Assembly (NCBI GenBank): GCA_033085395.1
Contig: MU853189.1
Span: 1-64,000, forward strand
Origin: Xanthoparmelia taractica
Lineage: Eukaryota; Ascomycota; Lecanoromycetes; Lecanorales; Parmeliaceae
DNA length: 64,000 bases
Reading direction: 5' to 3'
Shown here: positions 1 through 10,990 of the stretch, piece after piece
Layout of the letters: every line of letters begins with the position of its first letter
Numbering within the stretch: position 1 is the stretch's first letter
Notes under the pieces: generated by a model
The model's database searches: none
The model's input: the letters and a program-made list of their open reading frames with translations, nothing else
What the model was told of the DNA's origin: nothing
Program-made: the position numbers and the translations under genes

Positions 1-71
<71 letters not shown>
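1..71. repeat. Poly-C homopolymer at contig edge
   Basis: The first 71 bases are uninterrupted C. It replaces the continuation of an intron of the adjacent gene, so it is most simply read as a sequencing or assembly artefact at a contig end. The G and C homopolymers around the gap near 47.8 kb support that reading. Confidence 0.85.
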
Positions 72-74
<3 letters not shown>

Positions 75-470
75 TTCAAAGAATGGTAGTGTGGTGCGTG
101 GTGTGTTTGCGTTTTTGCTTGTGTTTTTCGCTTACTGTGGTAAATAGTATTGAGTGCCAGCTGCAGAGGCAGAAAAGTAGTACACTTCGTCATATCCGCC
201 GACCGTATGCGGCACTTTGTGCGGATTGAACAAAGATATACCTAGCTCATAAGTCAAGGAGTAGTAGGTAGTGCTGCCGGTCGTTGTGACTTGACCCGTA
301 AAGATCTGCGGACTCGGGAAAGGGTTGAAGAGGGCGGAGGGGAGGAAGATGATGGAGGTGGTTGTGTATGGTAGGCTGGTGATGGTGCTGGCGGTGACGT
401 TGGGCTGCTGTTGAGCTGAGGAATAGGGCAGGATGGTAAGGGTGTGGAGGAGGATGGCGAGGACTGCCAT
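72..470 (-). CDS. Secreted/membrane Ser-Thr-rich protein, first exon only (truncated by contig end)
   Basis: The ATG is at 470 on the minus strand. The first about 19 residues (MAVLAILLHTLTILPYSSAQ) form a clear signal peptide. A Thr/Ser/Tyr-rich extracellular segment with an N-glycosylation site (NVT) follows. Coding stops at a splice donor: CACA is followed by GTAAGC near 136, and the apparent stop codon lies inside the intron. The rest of the gene is lost in the poly-C run. The segment GQVTTTGSTTYYSLTYELG and the final ASAAGTQYYLP match the protein at 11570-12586 (GQVTVTRSTTYYTLDCWAG, SASTQYLLE), and both first exons end in the same splice phase at the equivalent residue. The two are therefore probably paralogues, and this one would be expected to continue into a transmembrane helix and a short cytoplasmic tail. 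Function unknown. Confidence 0.6.
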
Positions 471-1769
471 CGTTAAATTGACGAAGTAGATATTTGCTTG
501 CAGGGAGTAAGTAAATGATGGGCGTTTTGTTTTGGTTCTGGCATGAGCGCGTAGATGTAGAAGACTGTTTGCCTTGGTGAAAAGATGGACGGAGTCTTCT
601 TTTGGACGATGTCTTGAGAAGATTCAACAGATGAGCGGGATCTTGCCTATACATCACCATAACAAAATGGTTAAGAAATCACATGATATATCTATACCGA
701 ACATGCAAGAGTGAAGGACAATACTAAGATAACAAGACTAGGCTGGAAAGACAAACAATTTGGGGTATGCTCGATCAAGCGTCAAAGAGGGTATCATCTA
801 GCCCGCTTAAAGATGTAAGACATCAACTCCTTTTAGTATCCAACCCAAACACCGCATCATCCTGTAGCCATGATAGGTCCCAGGAAGTCCATGCCCACCA
901 TAGCGCAAGGGAAACCCGCCATTATCAATCTGGAATTGGTGCCTCTCTTCCTTGGTCTGTCATACTGACGAAACCCTTGACGTTCGCTCGGCCTTGGGGT
1001 CCAGTACCGTTGCTTATGCAGCATTATTGCAACCGAGAAGTGACCAACCATGATTCATCACGGAGTCCAACGATACGAACAGGACCCGCCTGTCTTTTGG
1101 GTGTGTCCTCGCCGTATTATTGGGCTCATCTTTCTGGCACCACGAGTACTCTTATAACGCCAACGTTGACTTGGAGATGTTACCCCCAACTATGAGAGAA
1201 AGATAGATACTTTTAAGCGATGATAACTGGTTGCCGAACGTGAGATGTTACGTACAGCATACAACATGGCAGGTCACCAGGAAATTGGAACACAACTTGT
1301 GTAGATGTCACGAGGCCTACATTCGGCCAAACCCATGAAGGACCAAGTCAAACTCAGAGAAAGGTCCACCATTGAGAATACGTCCATAAAGAAGGCACTG
1401 GGTAAAGTTCAGTAGACCAGGTGTAGGTACAAGAGACCCAGAGGTACGTTAGTTCAGTGTTTTATTCGGTATCCAAGTCCCAATGGCTAAGCGAATGACG
1501 TGATAGCATGCAATCCTCTTGCATAGATGTCGTGATTGATCCTGCGTACACGCACCAACACGCGCTTTCAGAAGAGTGGCCTCGAAAAGCAGTGTCTTTG
1601 TAATGATCGGCTATGTTAATATGAGACGTCTCGAAAATTTTTACCATCATGCTTCCTCTATTCCTTCCTTGCTCACCAACCTATTCTGGCAAAGTCTTGT
1701 TGCACGCACAGCCTCGACCACTTTCTCATCCCATTTCATTTATCCAAAAGAGACACGCTCAGTTCTGTC
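471..1769. other. Intergenic region with a decayed retroelement fragment
   Basis: There is no intact gene between the left-edge gene and the permease at 1770. The only recognisable content is the integrase-like relic listed separately. Short open frames on both strands have no family resemblance or splice support. Confidence 0.6.
740..1057 (-). mobile_element. Decayed Ty3/gypsy-type integrase relic
   Basis: Read on the minus strand, residues GHFSVAIMLHKQRYW resemble the zinc-binding H2C2 region that precedes the integrase core of Ty3/gypsy polyproteins (GH-x-G...YWP). About 35 residues later, AMVGMDFLGPI matches the start of the core, where the first catalytic Asp sits (typically MDF-x-GP). 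Downstream, after stops at about 856 and 829, MSYIFKRAR resembles the next conserved strand (typically Y-x-SR-x-x-x-A-R). Stop codons interrupt the frame upstream and downstream, with TGA codons where Arg or Trp would be expected, which is compatible with C-to-T repeat-induced point mutation. No LTR, reverse transcriptase or RNase H was recognised nearby. It is a dead fragment, and the call rests on short motif matches. Confidence 0.45.
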
Positions 1770-3508
1770 ATGCCTATAATATCAGATGAGCTGCAGCCTC
1801 TTCTGGATCATCAGCCGTCTTTCACTAGCTCAGCTGAGCCGAATCGGTCCACGGAAACCCCCCAAGATGGGCATCTCTCACCAACCCTCAACGCTCGCTC
1901 CATTGAACTCGACACCCTACCGGAAACCGCCATCAGTGGCCGAAACTTAACATGGACCTCTGCCTACATGCTCACCATCTCCCGCATCGTCGGCTCCGGC
2001 ATCTTCGCTACACCTGGGAACATCTACAAATCCGTCGGCAGCGTCGGTCTCGCACTCACGGTCTGGGTCGTCGGCGCTGCCATAGCTGCCTGCGGTCTCG
2101 CTGTGTCCATGGAACTGGGCTGCATGTTGCCTCGTAGTGGCGGCTTAAAGGTGTATCTGGAATTCATGTACCGGCGCCCGCGGTTCCTGGCGTCGACGAT
2201 AGTGGCTATACAGGCCGTGATTTTAGGATTCACGGCGAGCAATTGCATCGTATTTGGCGAGTATGTACTCGTTGCATTGGACATGGAGGTTACCGCCTTT
2301 GCGCAGCGGACACTTGCTGTGGGCCTTTTGACGGCCATCACCGTTGTGCATGGGTGTTTCCTAAAGACAGGTATATGGATCCAGAATGCACTCGCATGGG
2401 TCAAAATCGGATTAATGGCGTTCATGGCCATCCTCGGGTTGGTGGCTCTTTTCCTGCCGCAAACGTCGTCCCGCAAAAACGCCGAAGCGCTCTCCTTGGC
2501 TCGCTCGTTCGAAGGCTCCAATTGGGATCCCGTCGCTCTTTCGACTTCCATTTTCAAGGTCTCCTATTCGTTCGCTGGCTACGATAATGTCAACAACGTA
2601 CTCAACGAGGTTAAAGACCCTGTCCGGACGCTGAAGACCATGGCTCCGACCGCATTGCTGACTGTTGCCGTCTTCTATTTGATGCTCAACATAGCCTACT
2701 TCATTGTCGTGCCTTTGGAAGACGTAAAAACCAGTGGGGAGCTGATTGCCGCACTCTTCTTTGAGAAAATCTTCGGCGCAAATGTGGGAAGCACATTTCT
2801 TTCGATCCTAGTTGCTATTTCAGCTGCGGGTAATGTGATGGTTGTCACGTTCGCTCTGGTAAAAAACGCCCAAGCTGCCTACATCTAAGATAATTTGGAC
2901 TGAATGCTTTAGGCCCGTGTCAACCAAGAAATCGCTCGACAAGGCTTCCTGCCTTTCGCCAAATACCTGTCATCTTCGTACCCATTTAATGCTCCACTCG
3001 GCGGCTTGATTGTTCACTACATCCCTTCACTACTGGTCATCGTACTACCTCCGCAACGGGACGTGTATGCATTCATTCTCGATGTTGAAGGCTACCCTGC
3101 CCAGTTTTTCGCCATGGCGATCTGCGTAGGCACTTTGTGGCTGAGGAGGTCCAGACGGGATCTGAAGAGACCCTTTAAAGCATGGAGGGTGGCTATTTGG
3201 CTGAGAATAGCTCTTAGCGCTTGTCTGATTGTGACGCCGTTTGTTCCGCCGAAAGACGGACAGGGCGACGTGGGGTTCTGGTATGCTACTTATGCAGTCG
3301 TAGGTGGCGGACTGTAAGTTCACAATCAGTGGAACGTGCTAAGATAGTGCTAACCGCACCCATACGCAGGCTTATTTGCGGTGTCATCTACTGGTATCTT
3401 TGGACAGTTTTGATCCCTCGCTTGAGAGGCTACCGCCTTGAAGAAGAGGCAGATACGCTTCAAGATGGGACGAGCGTTACTAAACTTGTCAAAGTAAAGA
3501 AACAGTGA
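1770..3508 (+). CDS. MUP1-type amino acid (methionine) permease, APC superfamily
   Basis: Three exons (1770-2858, 2913-3313, 3370-3508) give 542 residues. Intron 1 (54 nt) opens with GTAAAA and closes with TTTAG. Intron 2 (56 nt) opens with GTAAGT and closes with CGCAG. Joining across them restores the continuous permease reading FAL-ARVNQEIA and GGL-LICGVIYW. About 75 hydrophilic residues precede the first membrane helix, which carries the APC signature SRIVGSGIFATPG. About twelve hydrophobic segments follow, and the conserved loop RVNQEIARQGFLPF is typical of the LAT/MUP1 branch. The family imports methionine and related neutral amino acids across the plasma membrane by proton symport; the substrate here is inferred from the branch. 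The ATG at 1770 gives a tail of normal length. No truncation is seen. Confidence 0.88.
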
Positions 3509-3667
3509 CAGAATAGAACAGCCATCTGCTCCGAAGCTGGATAGAAAATTCTGGTTTCACTAAAAGGTCATTACAACAGACATCTAAACTATAAGCTCAT
3601 AAGAATACCATTGCAGTAAGTGCCATGTCTAGTCAATCTCAACGCTTTCCCCAATCGTGTTTCAACT

Positions 3668-4678
3668 TTACTCAATATCATCAGGATGGAAGACCAAGGC
3701 TCTGACCTCGATACTTTCCCTAGGACTCTCAGCCTCAGTCCCTTGATCCACAAACGCGCTATGCGGCACCCTCCTAGCCCTCCCATCCACCTTCGAATCA
3801 AAACACTTGATCAGCAGAACCTCCCGCGGCGTCTGCTCCCTAAGATAGAACCAGCGATGATTCGGATTCGGACGGACGGTAAAAGTCTCACCGACCCGAT
3901 CCGGATAGATCAACTGCACGGGCACAAGGTCCTTGTCGGGCACAGACGTAGCGTCCGCCACGCCGAGCGGATCTTTGCGGATGGTTTTAATGGGACGCCA
4001 GACGTTGATGATTTGGTAGCGGCCTTTGAGGAGGCGCTCGGCGTCGGCGGGTAAGTGGTGCTCGACGCGCTCAGGGCCGGCTTTGTAGGATTGGTCAATG
4101 TGGACGCGCTGGACGGGACCGCGGAGGGCTTGAAGGGCTTTGGAGCTGTCGGACGAGCTTTTTTCCGGGGATGGGCGGCGGATGGTGTGGTCGAAGATGA
4201 AGACTTTGGAGGCGCCGGTGCTGGAGAAATGCCATTAGCATGAAGCGTCGTCTGTTACAGTGGCCGAGGCTGAAGGCAACGCCGCAAGAGAATAGTGATC
4301 TTACGCAGCCTTCAACAGCTCTTCGACTTCCGGATAGTAAATCTTCTTGATCTCCTCATCATCTTCGAATGCGGTTTCCTGGCTGACATGCTTGTAGATT
4401 TCAAAACCCGTGGTGTCCAAGGTGTACCTGTCCTCCTCGCCGCGAATGTCGTGTACGACCATCGTTCTCGTCTCCGCTGGTCGCTCGTATGTCTCTGGTT
4501 TTCCGACGTAGCTTGGTGCCGGAGGACTACCATCACCAGGGTCCTTGTAGTAATTGAACTCGGCAACCACGTCCCTGGCCTCGCGTCCTTTTGGGATCGC
4601 TTGGCCGGCCTGGACTCTGTAGTCATTGCTTAGAAGATGGGGCGCGGTGGCTGATGGGGCGGTGATTGTAGATGCCAT
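3668..4678 (-). CDS. CmcJ/AsaB-family oxygenase (hydroxylase/desaturase-like)
   Basis: Exon 1 is 4678-4305 and exon 2 is 4220-3668, with an 84-nt intron (donor GTAAGA, branch GCTAATG, acceptor CTCCAG), giving 308 residues. The ATG at 4678 is chosen because the family starts just before a short hydrophilic leader and upstream codons show no similarity. Diagnostic stretches are GASKVFIFDHTIRR, VQRVHIDQSY, RYQIINVWRPIK and the C-terminal block with CFDSK and PRESIEVRALVF. These define the CmcJ/AsaB family, named after the cephamycin 7-alpha-hydroxylase component and related to gibberellin GA4 desaturases. Fungal members are thought to be Fe(II)/2-oxoglutarate-type oxygenases, often in secondary metabolism, with mostly unknown substrates. 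No biosynthetic core gene lies nearby, so no pathway can be assigned. Confidence 0.85.
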
Positions 4679-5897
4679 TTTTTTTTTCAGTCGGGTAAAG
4701 TAGATTGTAGACTTCCTTTTCTCCTTCTTCTTCCTACTTACGATAAAGCTGCCCTTTTTCATCTTTAGATACTTACTTTTAGGCAACCATATTCTGTACC
4801 TTTGGATTTGTAATGCCGGTAACATAATTTGGTGCTACGATTGCGTGCCTGTCTTTCTGACAAATCAATACCACCCCAGATACACTGGTACATGGCTATC
4901 CATCCTCTTACCAACCTATTGAACCAGTGCGCAGTATCCAATACCGCACACTACACCGAACAAGGCAATCATCTTCCTACACGATCGACACATCTATCAC
5001 GTTCTCTTTCCTTCCTTCCGACACGTCCCTAAACCTGCCCTGGCTGATGAGGCTGAGACTGAACACCAAACTGTCCGAACAACCTCCACCACAAATAATG
5101 ATACCTGGGCTTACAAATCCCTCCTCCCCTCACCCGCGTATCCCGAATCAAATCACTTATTGCCAGAAGGTCGAAACGTCCTTGGGACAAAGTTGACGAC
5201 AAACTGCGTGGGATGGGATTGATTAGAATACAATAGGTGAGGTGACTCTCGGTCGTATATTTGTCCGAAAAGGCGAAGTGGATGTGGATTGGTGCGATGT
5301 ATGGGATGCATGAGATGGGACGGAGCGGAGCGGATCGGATTGAATCTTGTTGTGTCGTTCTGGGGGATAGTGTGAGTGAGGAAGGGAGGGAATGGGCTAC
5401 TGTGACGTGGTGTAATGTATTGTAAAGTTGGTATTATGTAAGTGGATAAGTCTATGGATGAAACTTCGCTGCAAAACTTGGGCTTGTTGTTTCTTTGGGG
5501 GACGATAGCCTTGTGTAGGTTACCGTAAAGAGATGATATCTGAAGCTTGGGTTATTTTATCCTCGGGTAACCGGAGTCAAAGTACGGACGAAATCATGAC
5601 ATGTATAACTGTGGCCTATACCAAAGTACTGGTAACAAGACGGTGAGACGCAGGAAGTAGGCCATGTGGGAGTTTGCAGCAAGTAAGAACCGAATGCCTC
5701 CATGAACCAGTGGATGGTACAGTATGCATGCAAATGTCGGAAAACGTTCTCGATTGATATTCGTACCTTGCATACTCAGACGCTCTTGCGAACAGCTACT
5801 AAGCCTTCAAGCTTGCTTATACCATACAGATTGCCAAATACCCACGCTGCGATTCAACAACTTGAACGCTCGGTCGAAGGCCTTACGTATTGATGGA
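4679..5897. other. Intergenic, about 1.2 kb, no gene recognised
   Basis: This lies between the oxygenase start and the 3' end of the secreted protein gene. Small open frames have no family resemblance or coherent splice structure. A T-rich tract lies just upstream of the oxygenase ATG (about 4679-4687). Nothing else is distinctive. Confidence 0.55.
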
Positions 5898-6915
5898 CTA
5901 TTGGCAGCGATATGTACTCAGCAGTCCCGCCTCCTGAGCCGGACACTGAAACGTCCATTGCTTGATATTGTGACAGGGATCGGACGACTCGGTCGCACCT
6001 CCTCCTCCTCCTCTTCCTCCTCCTTCTCGCTTCCCAAAGGGGTTCAGCGGAACGAGAGCCGTGTTCCCCTTGGCCTTTTGGCAATTGTTGTAGAGTTTGG
6101 TCCCGGTGGCGCTGCATCCCCCCAGACAAGCGAGCCAGCCGGCAACGGCGAACGGCCCGGTGCTACTCGGGAGCATAATATCGTCAGTTCAGTCAGAAGC
6201 TTGGGATTTTCTCCGGTCATTAGATGGATGGAGACACTTACAACCAAGACGTAGTTGCAACCGTTGCGAGGCAAACGAGGCTGCAGGCAGAACCCCACAC
6301 AGCGTCTTCGACCACACATTCAATCACCCCGTCGTTAGCTCCATCTTGGCCCCGGCCCTCAAGAACCGCTAGCGCCCGTCGCCGTCGACTCGTGCCGACG
6401 GGACAAGTCGGGAGTGTCCCTCCACCGGGAAGGGCATCCGGTGCCAGTACCGGCGACGTATCCCCAGTCGCCTTGAAGCAATTCGCATTTCCGTCTTTCG
6501 GATATATCGCGTAAAGAGGGTCATTGGTTCTGTTACCTGCGGCGTCGTAGCCTAACGCTCCCCCGATTGATGTCGCGAGGATCTTCGTGTAGGCAGCGCT
6601 ACATTCGGCGGCTTGTGGGATGGTGTTCCCGGCGTCGTACCAGTAGAAGGCCGTGCAGTCTCCCACGGTTGTATTGTCGCTTACGCCGAGATCGGGGCGG
6701 GCACAGAGAGCTTGGTAAGCTGTTGCGCAATCGGATTTTCTGGCGGTGGTTTTGCAGATTGGTTCGGTGCTCCAGGAGTATTGGACAGGGTTAGGGTGAA
6801 GGGACAGCGAAGATGCGTGGTAAAGGGACAGCGGAGATGCTGTGGGGATGGCTTTGATGAGGTGGGCGGAAAATATAGTAGCAGCTACCAAGGTCAGATG
6901 GTGTTGGGTGAGCAT
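5898..6915 (-). CDS. Secreted cysteine-rich protein of unknown function
   Basis: Exon 1 is 6915-6242 and exon 2 about 6162-5898, joined over a 79-nt intron (donor GTAAGT, CTGAC repeats as branch candidates), giving 312 residues. The N-terminus is a signal peptide (about 22 residues ending near HLIKAIP). The mature region has many Cys residues (ICKT, DCATAYQALC, GDCTAFYW, AECSAAY, NCFKA, PTCPVG, ECVVED, SACSLVC; exon 2 adds LACLGGC, NNCQKA and DPCHN) and NNTTV/NRTND glycosylation sites. An Arg-rich stretch (TSRRRRALA) could be a Kex2-type processing site. Exon 2 carries a Gly/Arg-rich linker before the last Cys segment. The 3' splice site is ambiguous: GAG and TAG acceptors three bases apart would add or drop one Ser. 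An extracellular role (wall, adhesion or effector-like) is an inference; no family could be named. Confidence 0.72.
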
Positions 6916-7897
6916 GGTGGGAAGCTGATGAAGTAGAATTTCAAGTGCTTTGTTGTTCTCTGAATCCGACCTCTTTGTAGCTGGACTATGGGTTGAGTAA
7001 TGGCATATTACTTGTAGACGGGATAATATAACAAGGGAGTGGTGAGGACAGCAGGACGCTTCGGGATGATGACCGCAGACAATGGTGAGCCAGAACAGTC
7101 CTGGTACAGTAATCTGAACTATCTTCTACCTCAAAGTCGAAACTCGCGCTGTATGAGAGCAGAAAAAGCCGTGGCAATCATTAGTACCCACACGGACGAA
7201 CACTGAAACATCTACTTTAATGTCATCTTCGCTTCGATTGTTGAAACACTCTAAGCGCATATCGTATAAATTCTTTACCTTATACGCGCAAAATTAACGC
7301 AGTGCTGGTCGCTCGACTCAGACGCGAGCGCAGATTTTAAGTCGATGGTAACAATGGGGCTGAGCCTTCACCTAGTGCCTTGTCGTTTATGTAGCTGGTC
7401 CCGAGCTTTTGGGTGAGCAGTCAATGCAAAAGCGCTCCTTTTCGATTCCGATAAAGTCAAGAGCCGGGCGAGCACATTCGACAAAGGCCCTTGGTAAGGC
7501 ATCGATTCTACCTATAAGAAGTCCAGCTTGCTTCGCATCTTTTTGTTTTCAAACGTTGGCCGGACCTAGCGATTGAGAGCTCATCGGAAGCCCGGTATCG
7601 AGTCGGCTCCGGCAAGAGTACCTTCCGTTCTGCGCGCTGACTTGGTGTTCAGTCACTCCCAAGATGATCTGCCATAAAACTTTAGCTTTCGCAACCTTTC
7701 GCAAAATAGCCGCAGCTCTTTTGTTCATGCTGTGCACTGTCAACAAAGGCTTCTCGCCATATCAGGACCTCTACCGGCAGACCACATACCGAAAGCAAGG
7801 ATCCAATGAATCTCCATCTTGTCGTGGGTACCTAGCTTGAATGCCCTCACCCCATTATTTAGTACGTATCAAGGCTTGTTCCCTTGTTCTGTGCCAC
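6916..7897. other. Intergenic, about 1 kb, nothing recognised
   Basis: This holds the upstream region of the secreted protein gene (right of 6915) and the 3' flank of SOF1. No coding, RNA gene or repeat signal was recognised on either strand. Confidence 0.55.
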
Positions 7898-9373
7898 CTA
7901 ATGCTCTGTTGCCAGCACCATCTTCTCCCTCTCACTCCTTCTTGGTACTGAGCCCTTCTTACTATGCTTCCTCTCATTCTCTCTCCTCCTCTTAATCGCC
8001 GCCAGCTCCTCCCCCTTAATCTCACCCGCCTTCTTGACCGATTTCGGGACGTGTCTATGTCTCTTGATGCGCCGGATCTCAGGCATATGAGCATACCTTT
8101 GCTTTAGCGCGTCGTCATATTCAAGCTTCTGCCGCTGCCGAGCAGATTTCACACCTGAGCGCTCAGAAGCATTGGCTCGCCAAATGCGGATATCGCCGTC
8201 ATCTGAGCCACTAAGTACATATCTTGCGTCGGGTGTGAATTTGCATGAGAAAACTCTTTGCATTCTCTTTGTGTGGTAGATATCTCGAGAATGCCCGCCC
8301 GCCCGATCCCAGAGGCGAATTGTCTTGTCGTAAGATGCGCTGACAAGGCCTTGGCCTGTGGGGCTGAATTCGACATCCATGACTGCTGCGACGTGATCCT
8401 TGTAGACGTTGAGAGCGCGTTTTAGCTTGCGCATGTCAAACATATAGATATTGTGGTCTTCTGAGGCAACGGCGAAGTTGAAGGCTTCCATTGGGTTCCA
8501 GGCTATGGCATTTGATGCCAGACCTAGGGTGACTTTTGAGAGTGGTGAGGAGGTACGTAAGTCGTAGAGAATGATAGATTTGTCCATGGCGCATGAGGCG
8601 AGGATGCTTGTCTCGACTTGGTTCCAGCTGATGGCATTGATTGTATCCGTCGAGGTAGGCCAGTTCAGCGTCTGTAATGGTGTCGAAGAAGAGCGAGACA
8701 GATCATAGATGCTTATGACCGAAGATGAAGCCGCAAAATTGGGTAAGGATCTATGGTGTGAGATGCCTGTAAACGCCGTGCTTCCGAGGTATGTAACCAA
8801 GGGAGTCGATCCGGACGATGTATTCGAGGGATCGAACAACTTGATTGTTTTATCACTGGCGCAACTCAGAAGCCTTTGATCTTTGGTCCAGCAGAGCCCT
8901 TTGACAATACCCTCGTGTCCATTCGCTTTGAAAGTCTCTTCCCTACTGGTCAAGTTCCATGCTTTTACTGCATATGCCCTTTTGTAAACAAGGATTCTCG
9001 TGACAATTACGATAACATGCTATCAGATAGGAGCAAACCCACCTACACCGTCACCTGATCCGGAGGCTAAGACGTCGAGTCTCTCAGGGTCTTTTGACAT
9101 AACGTAGACCCCGTCTACATGCCCCTTTCCTAAGTCACCCACGAAAGGTTTCGCAAACATTCTTTCAATCTTGGTGGCATTGAGTGCACGCGAATATTCT
9201 CTCGCACGTTCGAATGGGTGCAGTGCTGGATCAAGGTTCCTGGGCTGGTGGGCGACCGAAGACCCAGGAGCCTGCTGGGACGAGGTTGGTCGTGTAAGGG
9301 CCTTGATTTTCTGTCACAAGTTTCAGTCAGGAATACAAGTGTAATAGGTATATCTCTGTGCTTGCCATACCAT
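7898..9373 (-). CDS. SOF1: Sof1/DCAF13 WD-repeat protein, SSU processome component
   Basis: Three coding exons: 9373-9371 (the ATG alone), 9310-9043 and 8967-7898. Introns of 60 and 75 nt are flanked by GTATGG...GACAG and GTGGGT...TGCAG, and the product is 446 residues. The joined N-terminus MKIKALTRP, then RNLDPALHPFERAREY and GSGDGVVKAWNLTSREE, is the Sof1 signature. It is followed by WD40 repeats (DKTIKLFD, DKSIILYDLR, DHNIYMFDMRK, DKTIRLWD, DGDIRIWR). The C-terminal Sof1 domain has YAHMPEIRRIKRHRHVPK and a basic tail. In yeast Sof1 is a U3 snoRNP-associated nucleolar protein needed for 18S rRNA maturation. The gene is divergent from RPN6. The start codon sits directly against a splice donor, which is unusual. 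Identity is very secure; the first exon is inferred from family alignment. Confidence 0.93.
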
Positions 9374-9665
9374 ATTGTCAACGTACTGAAACCCGACCTA
9401 TGCGAGACAGGAGGACCTTCAAGGTGGTCGGTCAAATACTGCAGACTGTCAATATGAAGCTCATATCTTGAGTCGGCTGCAAGACACAGTTCCACTCGAG
9501 CTTCGAACTTTTTTGCCGCAATTCGCCGCTGTTTTGCCGGTAGGGCTAACCGGGCTAGTCAACACGCTGGCGAAGCTCCAGGATCGTCAGCATTGATCGT
9601 CTGCTTGACCTGGTCCTCGCTTCTCTCTCTGAAAACATTAGTTGGGAGTATTTCAGTAGCCCAAC
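9374..9665. promoter_or_regulatory. Divergent promoter between SOF1 and RPN6
   Basis: This 292-bp interval separates the start codons of two oppositely transcribed housekeeping genes and must hold both promoters and 5' UTRs. TTTTGCCGC and TTTTGCCGG near 9510-9542 resemble loosely the proteasome element read in reverse (TTTGCCACC), but the match is imperfect. Confidence 0.5.
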
Positions 9666-10990
9666 ATGGCTCCGGCTCCGACTGATTCGGCCAAAATAGA
9701 AGAAGCAAAGAAGCTTGGAAAGATTGATCCATTGAAAGCTGAGGGTATTTACAAAGAAATTTTGTCGAAGAAACCAGGAACAAGCGAAGCAGCCTTACGG
9801 GAATATGAGTCGGCTTTGATGGGACTGGGGGAGTCGTATAGAGATACAAGGAAGACTGATGAGCTGGCTGAGCTGGTCAGATCGAGTACTTCATCTCTCT
9901 CGTCCTTCACCAAGGCAAAGACCGCCAAGCTGGGTATGGAGGTTCAGTCTATTAAGACCTGCTGCTGTGCTGATAAGAGACAGTTCGCCAACTCCTCGAT
10001 CTATTCTCTTCTATTCCAAACACGGTCGACATTCAGATCTCAGTCACCAAATCATGTATCGAATGGGCCGTCTCTGAACGCCGCAGCTTCCTACGCCAGA
10101 ATCTCGAAACTCGCCTCGTCTCACTCTACATGCAAAAGCAGTCATATTACGACGCGCTGACACTCATCAACGGTCTTCTCAAGGAGCTGAAACGACTAGA
10201 CGACAAGCTAGTGCTCGTCGAAGTCCAGCTCCTCGAATCGAGAGTCTACCACGCTCTTGGTAATCAACCAAAAGCACGAGCTGCTCTTACTTCCGCACGA
10301 ACCTCCGCAGCTTCGGTCTATACGCCACCGTTACTGCAAGCTGGTCTTGATATGCAATCTGGCATGCTTCACGCCGAGGACAAGGATTTCAACACTGCAT
10401 TCTCTTATTTCATCGAAGCGCTGGAAGGCTATCATTCACAAGAAGAGACACAGAAGGCGACCTCGGCTCTACAGTACATGCTGCTGTGCAAGATCATGCT
10501 GAACCTGGTGGATGATGTTAATAATCTCATGACATCCAAGCAAGCCATGAAATACTCGGGTAAGAACCTGGAGGCCATGAAAGCAGTCGCCCGTGCGCAC
10601 TCCAATCGTAGTCTCGAAGACTACGAAAAAGCGCTGGCAAATTATAGATACGAGCTCGGCAGTGACGTTTTCATCCGGAATCACCTCAAACGGCTTTACG
10701 ATTCTATGTTGGAGCAGAACTTGATTAAGGTCATTGAGCCATTCAGCAGAGTGGAGATTGATCATATCGCGAAGATGGTTGGATTGGATACGCAGCAGGT
10801 GGAGAGGAAGCTATCTCAGATGATTCTGGACAGAGTCATCATTGGGGTGTTGGATCAAGGTGCGGGATGTCTGATCGTGTATGACGAGGCAGAGAGGGAC
10901 CAGGGGTATGATGCGGCACTAGAGACGATAGAGAAGCTGAGCAATGTTGTGGACACGTTGTACACTAACCAGGCCTCGATGCTTGAATAA
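9666..10990 (+). CDS. RPN6: 26S proteasome lid subunit Rpn6 (PSMD11)
   Basis: Exon 1 is 9666-9933 and exon 2 is 9984-10990, split by a 50-nt intron (GTATGG...GACAG), giving 424 residues. The junction reads KTAKLVRQLLDLF, as expected for Rpn6. The N-terminal half is a helical TPR-like solenoid. The C-terminal PCI domain includes FIRNHLKRLYDSMLEQNLIK and the winged-helix stretch IDHIAKMVGLDTQQVERKLS, then MILDRVIIGVLDQGAGCL. Rpn6 clamps the lid to the 20S core and ATPase ring of the proteasome in nucleus and cytoplasm. Length matches fungal orthologues (about 420-435). An acceptor-like AAG lies 9 nt upstream of the chosen CAG; the CAG was preferred because it restores the conserved KLVRQLL. Confidence 0.95.

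Noticed and set aside
767..1195. Plus-strand frame of 142 codons near the left edge
   Set aside because: It overlaps the integrase relic in antisense and shows no recognisable protein.
2024..2557. Long open frame antisense to the permease
   Set aside because: It mirrors the codon structure of the well-supported permease on the other strand and has no family resemblance.
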